NCBI RefSeq assembly: GCF_013403915.1
Contig: NZ_JABFDI010000003.1
Location: 1 to 64,000 of the forward strand
DNA: 64,000 nucleotides
Origin: Winogradskyella pacifica
GTDB lineage: Bacteria; Bacteroidota; Bacteroidia; Flavobacteriales; Flavobacteriaceae
Direction: 5' to 3'
Each line of letters begins with the position of its first letter. Position 1 is the stretch's first letter. Shown here in pieces: positions 55,309 to 63,719 of the stretch. A program made the position numbers and the translations under genes. Below the pieces are notes generated by a model. That model did no database searches and was not told the origin of the DNA. It was given only the letters and a program-made list of their open reading frames with translations.

Positions 55309-55942
55309 AAAAGTCTAAAACCTGGATTTTGTTTCTACCGAGTTCAATTTTATTTTCTCGTTCTAATTGTTTTAATAATCGTGAAATTACAACACGTGAA
55401 GTATTTAAATCTTCGGCAATTTCTTGGTGGGTGACTTCTAAATTAGTTGAGGCCGATAATTTAACTTGGTCAGTGAGGTGTTTAAACAAGCGCTCATCCA
55501 TTTTCATAAAAGCGAGCGTGTCAATTGTTTCTAGCATCTCATCGAAACGGACTTGGTAACTTTGTAATATGAAGTTACGCCAGCTTTCATTAGAATTAAA
55601 CCACAGTTTCATATTGGCAATAGGAATCATTATAACCGTAACGCCTTCATCTGCAATGGCTCTAATTTTACTGGTTGATTTTGACATACAACATGTTAAA
55701 GACATCGCACAAGTATCTCCTGTCTCTAAAACATAGAGTAAAAGTTCGTCACCATCAGTGTCTTCTCGTAAAACTTTAATATTTCCTTTAATTAAAAGGG
55801 GAATAAAATTTAAGTCTTGACCTATGTCTATAATAATATCAGCCTTCTGAAAAGTTTTAAGAAACGCAACATTGGCGATGCTATCGATTAGTTCTGAGTC
55901 GAATAGGTAATTAAATGGTTGAAGTAATTCTTTAGAAATCAT
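55307..55942 (-). CDS. Crp/Fnr-family regulator with cysteine cluster
   Basis: The 211-residue regulator has a cNMP-binding-type beta barrel without the usual cAMP-binding residues and a C-terminal Crp helix-turn-helix (THQEIAEDLNTSRVVISRLLKQLE). Cysteines 78, 84 and 85 (DTCAMSLTCCMSK) sit where other members bind a ligand. This type commonly precedes sulfur genes in Bacteroidota. It likely senses sulfide or persulfide and acts on the palindromes downstream; the sensing part is inference. Confidence 0.9.
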   Translation of the reverse strand: MISKELLQPFNYLFDSELIDSIANVAFLKTFQKADIIIDIGQDLNFIPLLIKGNIKVLREDTDGDELLLYVLETGDTCAMSLTCCMSKSTSKIRAIADEGVTVIMIPIANMKLWFNSNESWRNFILQSYQVRFDEMLETIDTLAFMKMDERLFKHLTDQVKLSASTNLEVTHQEIAEDLNTSRVVISRLLKQLERENKIELGRNKIQVLDF

Positions 55943-55946
55943 ACTT

Positions 55947-55954
55947 CAAAAATA
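55947..55954 (-). promoter_or_regulatory. -7 box of the Crp/Fnr gene
   Basis: The minus strand reads TATTTTTG four bases before the ATG, so transcription would be leaderless. The tRNA-Arg promoter faces away on the plus strand at 55982-56013. Confidence 0.45.
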
Positions 55955-55981
55955 GTAATTTAAAAATTTGAAATAAATAGT

Positions 55982-56013
55982 TTGGCTATCATTTAATAAA
56001 TGTATTATATTTG
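55982..56013 (+). promoter_or_regulatory. Promoter of tRNA-Arg
   Basis: TTG (55982-55984), a 21-base spacer and TATATTTG (56006-56013) match the Bacteroidota consensus. Confidence 0.65.
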
Positions 56014-56060
56014 CACCCACTTAAAAAAATACCATTAGGTATTATTAAAGTGAAAATAAT

Positions 56061-56134
56061 GGCCTCGTGGCGCAACTGAATAGCGCACTTGATTACGGCT
56101 CAAGAGGTTACTGGTTTGAATCCAGTCGAGGTCA
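56061..56134 (+). tRNA. tRNA-Arg (anticodon ACG)
   Basis: A 74-base cloverleaf with acceptor GGCCTCG/CGAGGTC (one G-U pair), anticodon stem CTTGA/TCAAG and loop TTACGGC, giving anticodon ACG at 56095-56097. The T arm CTGGTTTGAATCCAG is normal. CCA is not encoded. A hairpin terminator follows. Confidence 0.95.
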
Positions 56135-56140
56135 CTACTA

Positions 56141-56182
56141 AAACCAATACTTTCAAGCAATTTTGAAAGTGTTGGTTTTTTT
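56141..56182 (+). terminator. Terminator of tRNA-Arg
   Basis: Stem AACCAATACTTTCAA / TTGAAAGTGTTGGTT (one G-U pair) is followed by a run of seven T. Confidence 0.88.
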
Positions 56183-56213
56183 GATTTATAGAATGTTTGC
56201 CTGTTTTATACAA

Positions 56214-56249
56214 TAAAACCACGATGATCATAAAGATATACGTGGTTCT
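56214..56249 (-). terminator. Possible terminator of ohr
   Basis: On the minus strand the stem AACCACG / CGTGGTT with a 15-base loop is followed by TTTATTG. The loop is long and the T-run short. Confidence 0.45.
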
Positions 56250-56286
56250 ATTAATTATTTTTTAATAAATTTATTAGATCGGAATC

Positions 56287-56715
56287 TTATTCATCAAGTA
56301 ATAAATTTAAAGTTACTGTAATATTATCGCGTGTTGCTTTACTAAAAGGACAGGCTTCATGTGCTTTTTCTACGAGGTCTTCACCTGTTTTTAAATCGAC
56401 TCCTGGGATATAACAATCCAAAGTGGCTTCTAAGCAAAAGCCATCGTCATCTTTACAAAACCCAATAATAGCAGTTACACTTAATGCGTCATTATCTATT
56501 GCGATGCCTTCATTTTTAGCGACAGATTGTAAGGCTCCACCAAAACATGCTGCGTAGGCGGCACCAAAAAGTTGTTCTGGGTTTGTGCCGTCTCCACCTT
56601 TGCCTCCCATAGATTTAGGGACAGAAAGATTGTGATCTAAAGGTCCATCTTCTGATGTGATATGTCCTGTTCTTCCTCCTTCTGCTATTGTGGTTGCTTC
56701 ATATAATGTTTTCAT
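56287..56715 (-). CDS. ohr: Organic hydroperoxide resistance protein (Ohr/OsmC)
   Basis: The 142-residue peroxidase has the two Ohr cysteines in AAYAACFGGALQSVA and EACPFSKATRDNITV and the N-terminal YEATTIAEGGRTGHI segment. It reduces organic peroxides using dihydrolipoyl thiols. It stands alone beside tRNA-Arg. No OhrR-type regulator is nearby. Confidence 0.93.
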   Translation of the reverse strand: MKTLYEATTIAEGGRTGHITSEDGPLDHNLSVPKSMGGKGGDGTNPEQLFGAAYAACFGGALQSVAKNEGIAIDNDALSVTAIIGFCKDDDGFCLEATLDCYIPGVDLKTGEDLVEKAHEACPFSKATRDNITVTLNLLLDE

Positions 56716-56880
56716 GGTCTTTTTGTTTTTAATGTTAGTATATTAAATATAATACGTTACAACTATCTAATAAAATCTTCGGTCTTAAATTTCTCATAAA
56801 TTTAGATAATGATAAAAGAAAACTTTAGTTATTGATTTGTCTTGGTAGGAACGAAAGATAGAATACACCAAAAAAATTAA

Positions 56881-57033
56881 TTAGCCTAGCGCATTCTTAG
56901 TCACATAAACACGCCAACCTATTATAGCAAGTTGAAGCTTAGAAGCTTTGCTAAGGTCTAATTGTTTTTTAGTGTAAGAAGGAAGTATGGCTTTGTTCAG
57001 TTTAGCCAGAATTTTAAAGATTTTAGTTTTCAT
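56881..57033 (-). CDS. 50-aa conserved flavobacterial small protein
   Basis: The 50-residue product starts MKTKIFKILAKLNKAILPSY, continues TKKQLDLSKASKLQLAIIGW and ends RVYVTKNALG. It is basic with no signal. The same small protein is widespread in flavobacteria (sometimes labelled SsrA-binding protein in error). Its function is unknown. ATG at 57033 to TAA at 56881 without interruption. Confidence 0.7.
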   Translation of the reverse strand: MKTKIFKILAKLNKAILPSYTKKQLDLSKASKLQLAIIGWRVYVTKNALG

Positions 57034-57574
57034 AGTAAATTGAATAATAAATCTTTAACAAAAATAGTAAAACTTATTCTAGAACTAAGCTTTACTTTTT
57101 TTGGTTGGTAATTTAATTGGTTTTCATTTAGATTGAAGAAATAATAATTTCAATAATCAATTTAGTTAATGTCATCATAGTTTTTAAGTTTAGAGGTTAA
57201 TAAATTACTTCGTTTGTTTGATTGAGATTTCAATATATAATCTAAACAATGTTCCGCCAAATGATTTGGAATAAATCGATGAATTTGGATTCTAATTTAC
57301 AACTAAAAAGACCATTTGTGTTTCAATATATTGTGACTTGTCTATGATTGTGTTTCATTTTATTGTTTTAATAGTGGTTTGTGGCTTCGTTTTGATACTT
57401 TTATAGGGGTGTTTTTGAATAGGTGTCTAAATCGTAGGGGGCTTTCGTCCTGAAAATGACTAAATCTCTACGTTTGGTTATTGTTCTACATATTTTTCAT
57501 GATAATTTTCACGTTTTATTTGAAGTGTTTTTCGTATTTAATACTACCGTAACAGATAGACATAATAATAGAAC
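57034..57574. other. Gene-free, A+T-rich stretch
   Basis: I see no open frame, RNA fold or repeat of note in this stretch between the 50-aa gene and the endonuclease promoter. A longer frame starting at 57456 for the endonuclease is rejected because its N-terminus is not a signal peptide. Confidence 0.5.
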
Positions 57575-57582
57575 TATCTTTG
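57575..57582 (+). promoter_or_regulatory. -7 box of the endonuclease gene
   Basis: TATCTTTG ends 14 bases before the ATG at 57597, supporting that start. No TTG is found at -33. Confidence 0.55.
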
Positions 57583-57596
57583 TGAAAAAGAAAGCG

Positions 57597-59558
57597 ATGA
57601 ATAAAATTACTATTGTAGTATTACTATTAATTTCAGGATTTAGTTGGTCTCAAGTTTTAGTGATTAATGAATTAGAACCTGATAGTCCTAGTATAGATAC
57701 TGACGAGTTTATTGAAATAAAATCAACAACTCCGAATTTTTCAACAGATGGCTACATATTAGTATTCTTTAATGGATCGAGTAGTGGCGGCGATAGCAGC
57801 TATTTTACATATGATTTAAATGGTTTAACAACAGATATTAATGGTTTGTTGGTTGTGGGTAGTGCGAATGTGACTCCTTTTCCACAAGCTTTAATGTCCG
57901 AAAATGTCATTCAGAATGGTCCAGATGCCGTAGGTATTTATCAAGCTTCAATAAATGATTTCCCAGAAGAAACGGTAGCAACTCAAACGAATCTAATTGA
58001 TGCTATGGTGTATGGAACTAATGATTCTGATGCTACTGGTTTATTAGATAAGCTGGGTGAAACACTTCAGCATAATGATAGTGGTACTAATGCCAATCCA
58101 AAATCTATTCAACGTTATGTCGATGGTATGGGAAATGAAACGTTTTCGTCTGCAACTCCAACACCAAGAAGAGAGAATGATGGATCTGGTATTGCTATTA
58201 CTGCGATTGCAATTTCAGTAACAGAAACACAGATTGGGGAAGGTGAGGCTTTTGATATTTTGTTTACATCAGATACAGAGATTACTTCAGATATAAATTT
58301 CAATATAAGTTTAGATAATTACGGATTTAATACCTCAGATTATACGGGTAATACAAATATTACAATTTTAGTTGGTGAGACTACGGCGAGTACAACAATT
58401 ACAATAATTGATGATGCGGATGATGAAGGTGATGAGGTTTTAAAAATTAGATTTTTAGATTTAGTTGAACCTATCATTGCTAATAATGGTGATATTGAAA
58501 TACGAGTTGTAGATAATGATTTTACAGTAGCAGCTTGGGGGACACCATTAGAGCCAACATATGGCATTGTAGAAAGTACACAACCAAATGGCTATTATAG
58601 TAATTTAGATGGTTTAGCTGATGTAGAATTGCGACAAGCATTACAAGATATTATAGCCGATCCAAGTGTTGTTAGAGCGCAGACGTATGCTGATGTTATT
58701 GATATTCTAAATGAGGCAGATCAAAACCCAGAACATAGTAATGAGGTATGGTTGGTTTATTTAGAAGAAGGACGTGCTAAATTAGATATTCAAACAAATT
58801 CTTTAAGTACGGGGAAGTGGAATAGAGAACATACATTTCCGAGATCTCGTGGTGGATTTGACAGTATAGAGGATGATGAAATTGCAGATGGGATTGATGT
58901 GTATTGGACAACCAAAGCAGACTCGTTACGTCATGGGAATTCTGATGCACATGCGTTAAGAGCTGCAGACGGACCAGAAAATAGTAGTAGAAATAACCAG
59001 TTCTATGGTCAGTATAATGGTCCAAGTGGAACAGCAGGTAAATTTAAAGGAGATGTGGCAAGAGGTGTATTCTATATGGCAGTACGTTATAATGGTTTGG
59101 AAATTGTAAACGGCTTTCCGGAAGGCAATGTTGGTGAGTTTGGCGATTTAGCAACCTTATTAGATTGGCATAGAAATGATCCGCCAGATGATTTTGAAAT
59201 GAATAGAAATAACGTAATTTATAACTGGCAGAAGAATAGAAACCCATTTATAGATCAGCCAGATATGATAGAATATATTTGGGGAAATATGATTGGTGAA
59301 GATTGGGATCAGACATTAAGTGTTACTGATAATACAGAACTTAAAGTAGCTATATTTCCTAATCCTACAACAGGACGTGTTTATATTTCAGGATTAAATG
59401 CGAGTGCAGATGTTGAGGTCTATTCTATTGATGGAAAACTTTTAAAGCAATCGCAATCTGTAGAGGAGTATATAGATTTAGATGTGGCTTCTGGCTTGTA
59501 CCTTTTAAAATTATCGAGTAATAATCAATCCGTGATAAAAAAAGTTATTGTAGATTAA
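57597..59558 (+). CDS. Secreted multidomain endonuclease with T9SS signal
   Basis: The protein of 653 residues has a signal peptide (KITIVVLLLISGFSWSQ), a lamin-tail domain (LVINELEPDSPSIDTDEFIEI, about 20-190), a Calx-beta-like strand region (about 200-310), an endonuclease I domain with WNREHTFPRSRGG and GNSDAHALRAAD, and a C-terminal type IX type-A sorting domain (VAIFPNPTTGRVYISGLN...GLYLLKLSSNNQSVIKKVIVD). It is probably a surface or secreted nuclease. It stands alone. Confidence 0.92.
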   Translation: MNKITIVVLLLISGFSWSQVLVINELEPDSPSIDTDEFIEIKSTTPNFSTDGYILVFFNGSSSGGDSSYFTYDLNGLTTDINGLLVVGSANVTPFPQALMSENVIQNGPDAVGIYQASINDFPEETVATQTNLIDAMVYGTNDSDATGLLDKLGETLQHNDSGTNANPKSIQRYVDGMGNETFSSATPTPRRENDGSGIAITAIAISVTETQIGEGEAFDILFTSDTEITSDINFNISLDNYGFNTSDYTGNTNITILVGETTASTTITIIDDADDEGDEVLKIRFLDLVEPIIANNGDIEIRVVDNDFTVAAWGTPLEPTYGIVESTQPNGYYSNLDGLADVELRQALQDIIADPSVVRAQTYADVIDILNEADQNPEHSNEVWLVYLEEGRAKLDIQTNSLSTGKWNREHTFPRSRGGFDSIEDDEIADGIDVYWTTKADSLRHGNSDAHALRAADGPENSSRNNQFYGQYNGPSGTAGKFKGDVARGVFYMAVRYNGLEIVNGFPEGNVGEFGDLATLLDWHRNDPPDDFEMNRNNVIYNWQKNRNPFIDQPDMIEYIWGNMIGEDWDQTLSVTDNTELKVAIFPNPTTGRVYISGLNASADVEVYSIDGKLLKQSQSVEEYIDLDVASGLYLLKLSSNNQSVIKKVIVD

Positions 59559-59573
59559 GTAAGGTGTATTTAT

Positions 59574-59618
59574 AAAAAAAAAGCCAAACTAAATGATTTT
59601 AGTTTGGCTTTTTTTTAG
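59574..59618. terminator. Bidirectional terminator, endonuclease and BlaR1
   Basis: Stem AAGCCAAACT / AGTTTGGCTT with A-run upstream and T-run downstream serves both convergent genes. Confidence 0.85.
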
Positions 59619-59620
59619 GA

Positions 59621-61855
59621 TTAGTAACCATCGAGTTCGAGGTCACTAGTCCTTATTATTAGTTCATTTTCAGCTATTCCAAATTCTATATTGGGAATGC
59701 CATCGTTATTTCTATAGCTTGCACTACTTTTCTTTCCTTCTTTATTGTTAAGACTGATTTTTATACTTATAATCTCACCTAATTTATTGCGTTTTAACTT
59801 TGTGTATTTCACTGAGATATCCTGATTTTTCATAATGTTTTTTTGCGCTTCTAAAATGTAATTTTGACTAGTCTTTGAAATGTAAACTAAAGATGCACTT
59901 TTTGAGATGTCTTCTGTATCAATATAATTTGTGCTATATGATATGCTCCATGGATTGTCTTTTTTATTGCTTTCTTCGTTTGGAGTAAAAATAAAAGTTT
60001 TACTCTCTGTAGAGTCGTTTTTGTTTTTCGATATAACTTCTACAACTCCGTTTGTACCTTTTTCTCCGTATTTTTCTTTGGCTTCTTTTCCTTTTAAAAC
60101 TGAAATACTCGAAACCGTTTCTTTAGAGTATACTTTTAATAAATCTGATTTAGATATTTCTTTACCATCAAGAATATATAATAGGTTGTCCTCATTTGGA
60201 AATTGGGCGTTCGTATCAGTATGTCTATAACTTCCTTTTACAGTGTTATTTGATTTTGTAGTAAGAACAATGACACCATTCTGCCCTTTTTTACCATAAA
60301 CTTCTAGAGCGTTTTCGCCTTTTAAAACAGTCATGCTTTCAATATCATTAGCATCGATAGTTTTTAAATATTCTGACGTCGCAGGTTTGCCATTTACAAT
60401 TATTAATGGTTTTGGATTCTGAGAACTAAAACGTGAGTTGTAAATTGCCTTATTGGATGGGTTATGAATTATGACTTCTTGACTGATAATTTTAGGTTTA
60501 GATCCGTCTTCATAATAAAAATCAGATTTTTTGTTGATTTGACTCTTAATCTCTAAGGAATCCATAGAGGAATGAATAGTGTCTTTATTAAAACTTAATT
60601 GACTAATTTTAGTCTTGTATTCAGGAGTTTGAGTATTAAAATAGATACTGTCTTCGATTATAAAGCTTGTATTTTTATGATCATTAGGTTGAACGACTTC
60701 AACTCCAAAACTCCCGTCATCATCCATTTTAAATTCAAAAGGAGCAATACCATCTTTGTCTTTAACATGGTAATTTGTGGTGCCATTTTCGGTTTTAAAA
60801 TCAATATTTAGATTCGAAATTTCGCTGTTACTGTTGCGCTTTATATGTTTTATGGTCATGGTTACACTCTTAGACTTTAACAATGTTTTCATTTGGTCTA
60901 AGCTTTCGTCACTCATGTTTTTTGTAAACTTAACCTTGATGCTTTCGGTTGTGATGCTGTTAATAAATTCAGTGGTATTGCTATTGTTTTGAGCTTCAAC
61001 ATAAACAGTTTCCGTATTCATACTCATTAATAAGCCAGCTAAAAGCGGAAGAATTAAAAGGTACTTAAATAGATTTTTTTTATTTGATCTCGATTTGTTT
61101 AACATAAGTATTCGTTTTTTGATTGATGAATTATAAAAATTATTAGATAATATAGTGGCGTGATTGGCAACGCTGGTTTTTAATAATAAATGTTGGTATT
61201 CTTTTGTGGTGTTGGTAAGGGATTGTGTTTTAGAATCTGCGATATATTCTAAGTTTTGGCGCACTTCTTTTCTGTACAACCAAATTAAGGGGTTGAACCA
61301 AAATAGAATACAGGCCAATTGTGTACAGATAATATCTATAGAATGCAATTGGTTAACATGAACTTTCTCGTGTGTTAGAATAAGTTGAAGTTCTTCTGCT
61401 TCATACGATTCCGGATTATAAACAATCCATTTAAAAAATGAAAAGGGTGAAATTTTAGTATCTACAATCACATAAGTGAAATGTTGGTCTTTGTGTTTTG
61501 GATTTTTTAGAAGGAGTAAAACTAACGAGCCCAACTGAAAAACAAACTGAATAGCAAACACGATCAACCCAATACCATAGAGTATTGGAATAAGTTGAAA
61601 CCAATCAAATGCGACTTCAGTTGGAGTAGTAACAAAACTTGAAGGTGTAGATGATATAAAGGTTGTTACTTCATTTGCTATAGGTTCAACAGGGATATAA
61701 ACAGGAATTACGATTAAGGGGAAAATTAACGCAAGTACTAATCCCGTTAAAAGAAACCATCGGTTGTGCTCAAAAAAAGTTTCTTTTTTCAAAAAAAAGT
61801 AAAAACACACATACATTATGGCAATTACGGAGGATGCTTTTAATAGATATTCCAT
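59621..61855 (-). CDS. BlaR1/M56-type protease with TonB-plug-like repeats
   Basis: The 744-residue membrane protein has four helices in its first 280 residues and the zinc-protease motif HEKVH (near residue 167), with the second ligand in EYIADSK. The C-terminal 460 residues are extracytoplasmic and hold two TonB-plug-like units (VNGKPATSEYLKTIDANDIESMTVLKGENALEVYG and LDGKEISKSDLLKVYSKETVSSISVLKGKEAKEKYG). It should cleave the BlaI-type repressor whose gene lies 3 bases upstream. The inducing signal is unknown. Confidence 0.9.
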   Translation of the reverse strand: MEYLLKASSVIAIMYVCFYFFLKKETFFEHNRWFLLTGLVLALIFPLIVIPVYIPVEPIANEVTTFISSTPSSFVTTPTEVAFDWFQLIPILYGIGLIVFAIQFVFQLGSLVLLLLKNPKHKDQHFTYVIVDTKISPFSFFKWIVYNPESYEAEELQLILTHEKVHVNQLHSIDIICTQLACILFWFNPLIWLYRKEVRQNLEYIADSKTQSLTNTTKEYQHLLLKTSVANHATILSNNFYNSSIKKRILMLNKSRSNKKNLFKYLLILPLLAGLLMSMNTETVYVEAQNNSNTTEFINSITTESIKVKFTKNMSDESLDQMKTLLKSKSVTMTIKHIKRNSNSEISNLNIDFKTENGTTNYHVKDKDGIAPFEFKMDDDGSFGVEVVQPNDHKNTSFIIEDSIYFNTQTPEYKTKISQLSFNKDTIHSSMDSLEIKSQINKKSDFYYEDGSKPKIISQEVIIHNPSNKAIYNSRFSSQNPKPLIIVNGKPATSEYLKTIDANDIESMTVLKGENALEVYGKKGQNGVIVLTTKSNNTVKGSYRHTDTNAQFPNEDNLLYILDGKEISKSDLLKVYSKETVSSISVLKGKEAKEKYGEKGTNGVVEVISKNKNDSTESKTFIFTPNEESNKKDNPWSISYSTNYIDTEDISKSASLVYISKTSQNYILEAQKNIMKNQDISVKYTKLKRNKLGEIISIKISLNNKEGKKSSASYRNNDGIPNIEFGIAENELIIRTSDLELDGY

Positions 61856-61857
61856 AA

Positions 61858-62217
61858 TTATTTTTTGTTTTCTATTAAGGCAATAATCTCTTTTAACTCA
61901 TCGACACTAATTTTTTCTTCCTTAGCAAAAAATGAAACCACATTTTTGTATGAGCTATTAAAGTAGTTTTCAATAGCGGTATTCATAAACTTGGTTTTAT
62001 AGTCTTCTTTTGTTACAATAGGGAAGTACTGATGTGTTTTGCCATAGGCATTATAACTAACATAGCCTTTTTCTTCTAGATTTCTAATAATGGTAGAAAG
62101 CGTATTGTAATGTGGTTTATCAACCGATATCTCTGCTAATACATCTTTTACAAAAGCTTTTTCCAACTTCCATAAAATGTGCATTATTTCTTCTTCTTTA
62201 TTTGTTAGCTTTTGCAT
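61858..62217 (-). CDS. BlaI/MecI/CopY-family repressor
   Basis: The 119-residue winged-helix repressor begins QKLTNKEEEIMHILWKLEKAFVKDVLAEI and has YNTLSTIIRNLEEKGYVSYNAYGKTHQYFPIV, matching BlaI/MecI family. It is inactivated by proteolysis by the BlaR1-like partner. It starts the two-gene operon and is probably autoregulated through the palindrome at 62259-62290. Confidence 0.93.
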   Translation of the reverse strand: MQKLTNKEEEIMHILWKLEKAFVKDVLAEISVDKPHYNTLSTIIRNLEEKGYVSYNAYGKTHQYFPIVTKEDYKTKFMNTAIENYFNSSYKNVVSFFAKEEKISVDELKEIIALIENKK

Positions 62218-62247
62218 AAACGTAAAATCTAGTGTTAGTCTTTAATT

Positions 62248-62290
62248 CAAATGTATAACTATTTTTGTAGTTATACAACTGTAAAAATAG
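62248..62290 (-). promoter_or_regulatory. Promoter and BlaI operator of blaI-blaR1
   Basis: Minus-strand TTG (62276-62278), a 20-base spacer and TACATTTG (62248-62255) form a good promoter. A 32-base palindrome (14-base arms with 12 matching, 62259-62290; inner TTGTA-N4-TACAA) overlies the spacer and -33 box, a typical repressor position. Confidence 0.65.
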
Positions 62291-62336
62291 TTTTATAACG
62301 AAAATTATAGTTTTAGTAGGTGTGAAAATGAAATAT

Positions 62337-62344
62337 TATCTTTG
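62337..62344 (+). promoter_or_regulatory. -7 box of the Ca/Na antiporter gene
   Basis: TATCTTTG is a full match and lies 40 bases before the ATG at 62385. Confidence 0.55.
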
Positions 62345-62384
62345 CGCTTTTAATGGATATAAGTAATTAAAAATATAAATAGAG

Positions 62385-63335
62385 ATGAGTGTGTTAATGG
62401 TTGTTGCAGGGTTAGCGTTGTTAGTAATTGGTGGAGATTTTTTGGTTAAAGCATCCGTTGGATTGTCTTTTAAACTTAAGCTGTCTAAGTTGGTTATTGG
62501 TATGACAGTTGTGTCTTTTGCGACGTCTGCACCAGAATTATTAGTGAGTTTGCAAGCTGCTTTAGAAGGGGTTTCGGATATTGCCTTAGGAAATGTCATC
62601 GGTTCTAATATTGCAAACATTGGCTTAGTATTAGGAATAACGGCTATTATTTCTCCATTAGCTGTAGATCGTGACTTTTATAAACTGAATTGGCCAATGA
62701 TGATGTTATTGTCATTTGTACTGTATTATTTCTTAAAAAATGATGGAGTTTTAACCGCTATTGAAGGCTTGTTAATGATGATTTCTTTAGTTGTCTTTTT
62801 AGTTATTTTAATTAGAAGTTCTAGAAAATCAACTAAAGCAAACGTTGAAGAGGTAGACGATGCACTTGCTGTAGTTTCTAACTTTAAAATAGTAATGTGG
62901 TTGCTAATTGGTGCGGCAGGTTTATATTTTGGTTCTCTTTGGTTAGTAGATGGAGCTAAAGAGTTAGCGATATCTATAGGTATTAGTGATTATGCCATCT
63001 CTGTTACCGTAATTGCTATTGGTACAAGTGTACCAGAATTAGCAGCTTCTGTTATTGCGGCATTAAAGAAAGAAAAAGCTATTTCATTAGGAAACCTTAT
63101 CGGTTCAAATATATTTAACATCGCTTCAGTATTAGGTCTTACAGCAATGATAAAACCTATCGTTGTTAATCCTCAAACTCCAGAGATATTATCAACAAAT
63201 ATATTTTGGATGATTGGTTTTGCTGCTATTTTAATTCCGTTTATAATCATCCCAAAACGTTTTGAAATAGGAAGGTTTAAAGGAGTGTTATTGTTAGGGT
63301 CTTATTTGGTGTTCATATATATGGCGCTTAAATAG
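62385..63335 (+). CDS. Calcium/sodium antiporter (CaCA family)
   Basis: The 316-residue membrane protein has ten helices in two halves, each with the alpha-repeat (APELLVSLQAALEGVSDIALGNVIGSNIANI and VPELAASVIAALKKEKAISLGNLIGSNIFNI). It belongs to the YrbG/CaxA type that exchanges Ca2+ for Na+ or H+. It is divergent from blaI and monocistronic. Confidence 0.95.
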   Translation: MSVLMVVAGLALLVIGGDFLVKASVGLSFKLKLSKLVIGMTVVSFATSAPELLVSLQAALEGVSDIALGNVIGSNIANIGLVLGITAIISPLAVDRDFYKLNWPMMMLLSFVLYYFLKNDGVLTAIEGLLMMISLVVFLVILIRSSRKSTKANVEEVDDALAVVSNFKIVMWLLIGAAGLYFGSLWLVDGAKELAISIGISDYAISVTVIAIGTSVPELAASVIAALKKEKAISLGNLIGSNIFNIASVLGLTAMIKPIVVNPQTPEILSTNIFWMIGFAAILIPFIIIPKRFEIGRFKGVLLLGSYLVFIYMALK

Positions 63336-63396
63336 ATGTTGAGGTAAATTAGGAATGTACGTTGTTGATGAAGGTACGATTACCTTCTCTTAATTA

Positions 63397-63431
63397 GCAT
63401 AAAGCATAAAGCATAAAGCATAAAGCATAAA
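63397..63431. repeat. Tandem 7-base repeat (GCATAAA x5)
   Basis: GCATAAA is repeated five times without change at 63397-63431, then decays to GAGAAA next to a terminator. Slippage could vary the copy number. Confidence 0.9.
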
Positions 63432-63434
63432 GAG

Positions 63435-63469
63435 AAAGCCTCATGACCTTATAATCCGTGAGGCTTTTG
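63435..63469 (+). terminator. Terminator after antiporter gene
   Basis: Stem AAAGCCTCA / TGAGGCTTT with a 15-base loop, followed by a short T-run (TTTTG). It is 100 bases after the stop. Confidence 0.6.
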
Positions 63470-63530
63470 TATGCGCTAGAATGGTTCATTAATTCTATTA
63501 TTTCTAGCGAATAACTCAGCAAGCACTATT

Positions 63531-63620
63531 TTGAGTTTCTTGTTGTAACCTCTACAGTGGTTGGTCTAACAACTAAATTCTTAGCATTAAATTTAGCCTC
63601 TTATACTCGCTAGGGTAAGT
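63531..63620 (-). pseudogene. Remnant of a type IX sorting-domain gene
   Basis: These 90 bases align almost without gaps to the sorting-domain codons of the intact gene at 63797-64000 (about 60% identical by eye). On the minus strand one frame reads AKFNAKNLVVRPTTVEVTTRNSK against AEFNSSNLAAGLYVYKVTTGNSS, then a stop; a stop also interrupts it upstream. It is a decayed copy of a secreted protein's end. Confidence 0.6.
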
Positions 63621-63719
63621 TTTTAATTATATGAAATGAACGTTATGACTATTGAGTCGTTGAGGTATTAAAGCTCATTTTACACCTGTCCTCAATTGAA
63701 CATAACGTCTAAAAAGTAA

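Noticed and set aside
57456..57596. 47-residue extension of the endonuclease
   Set aside because: A signal peptide starts at 57597 and the -7 box lies at 57575, inside the extension.
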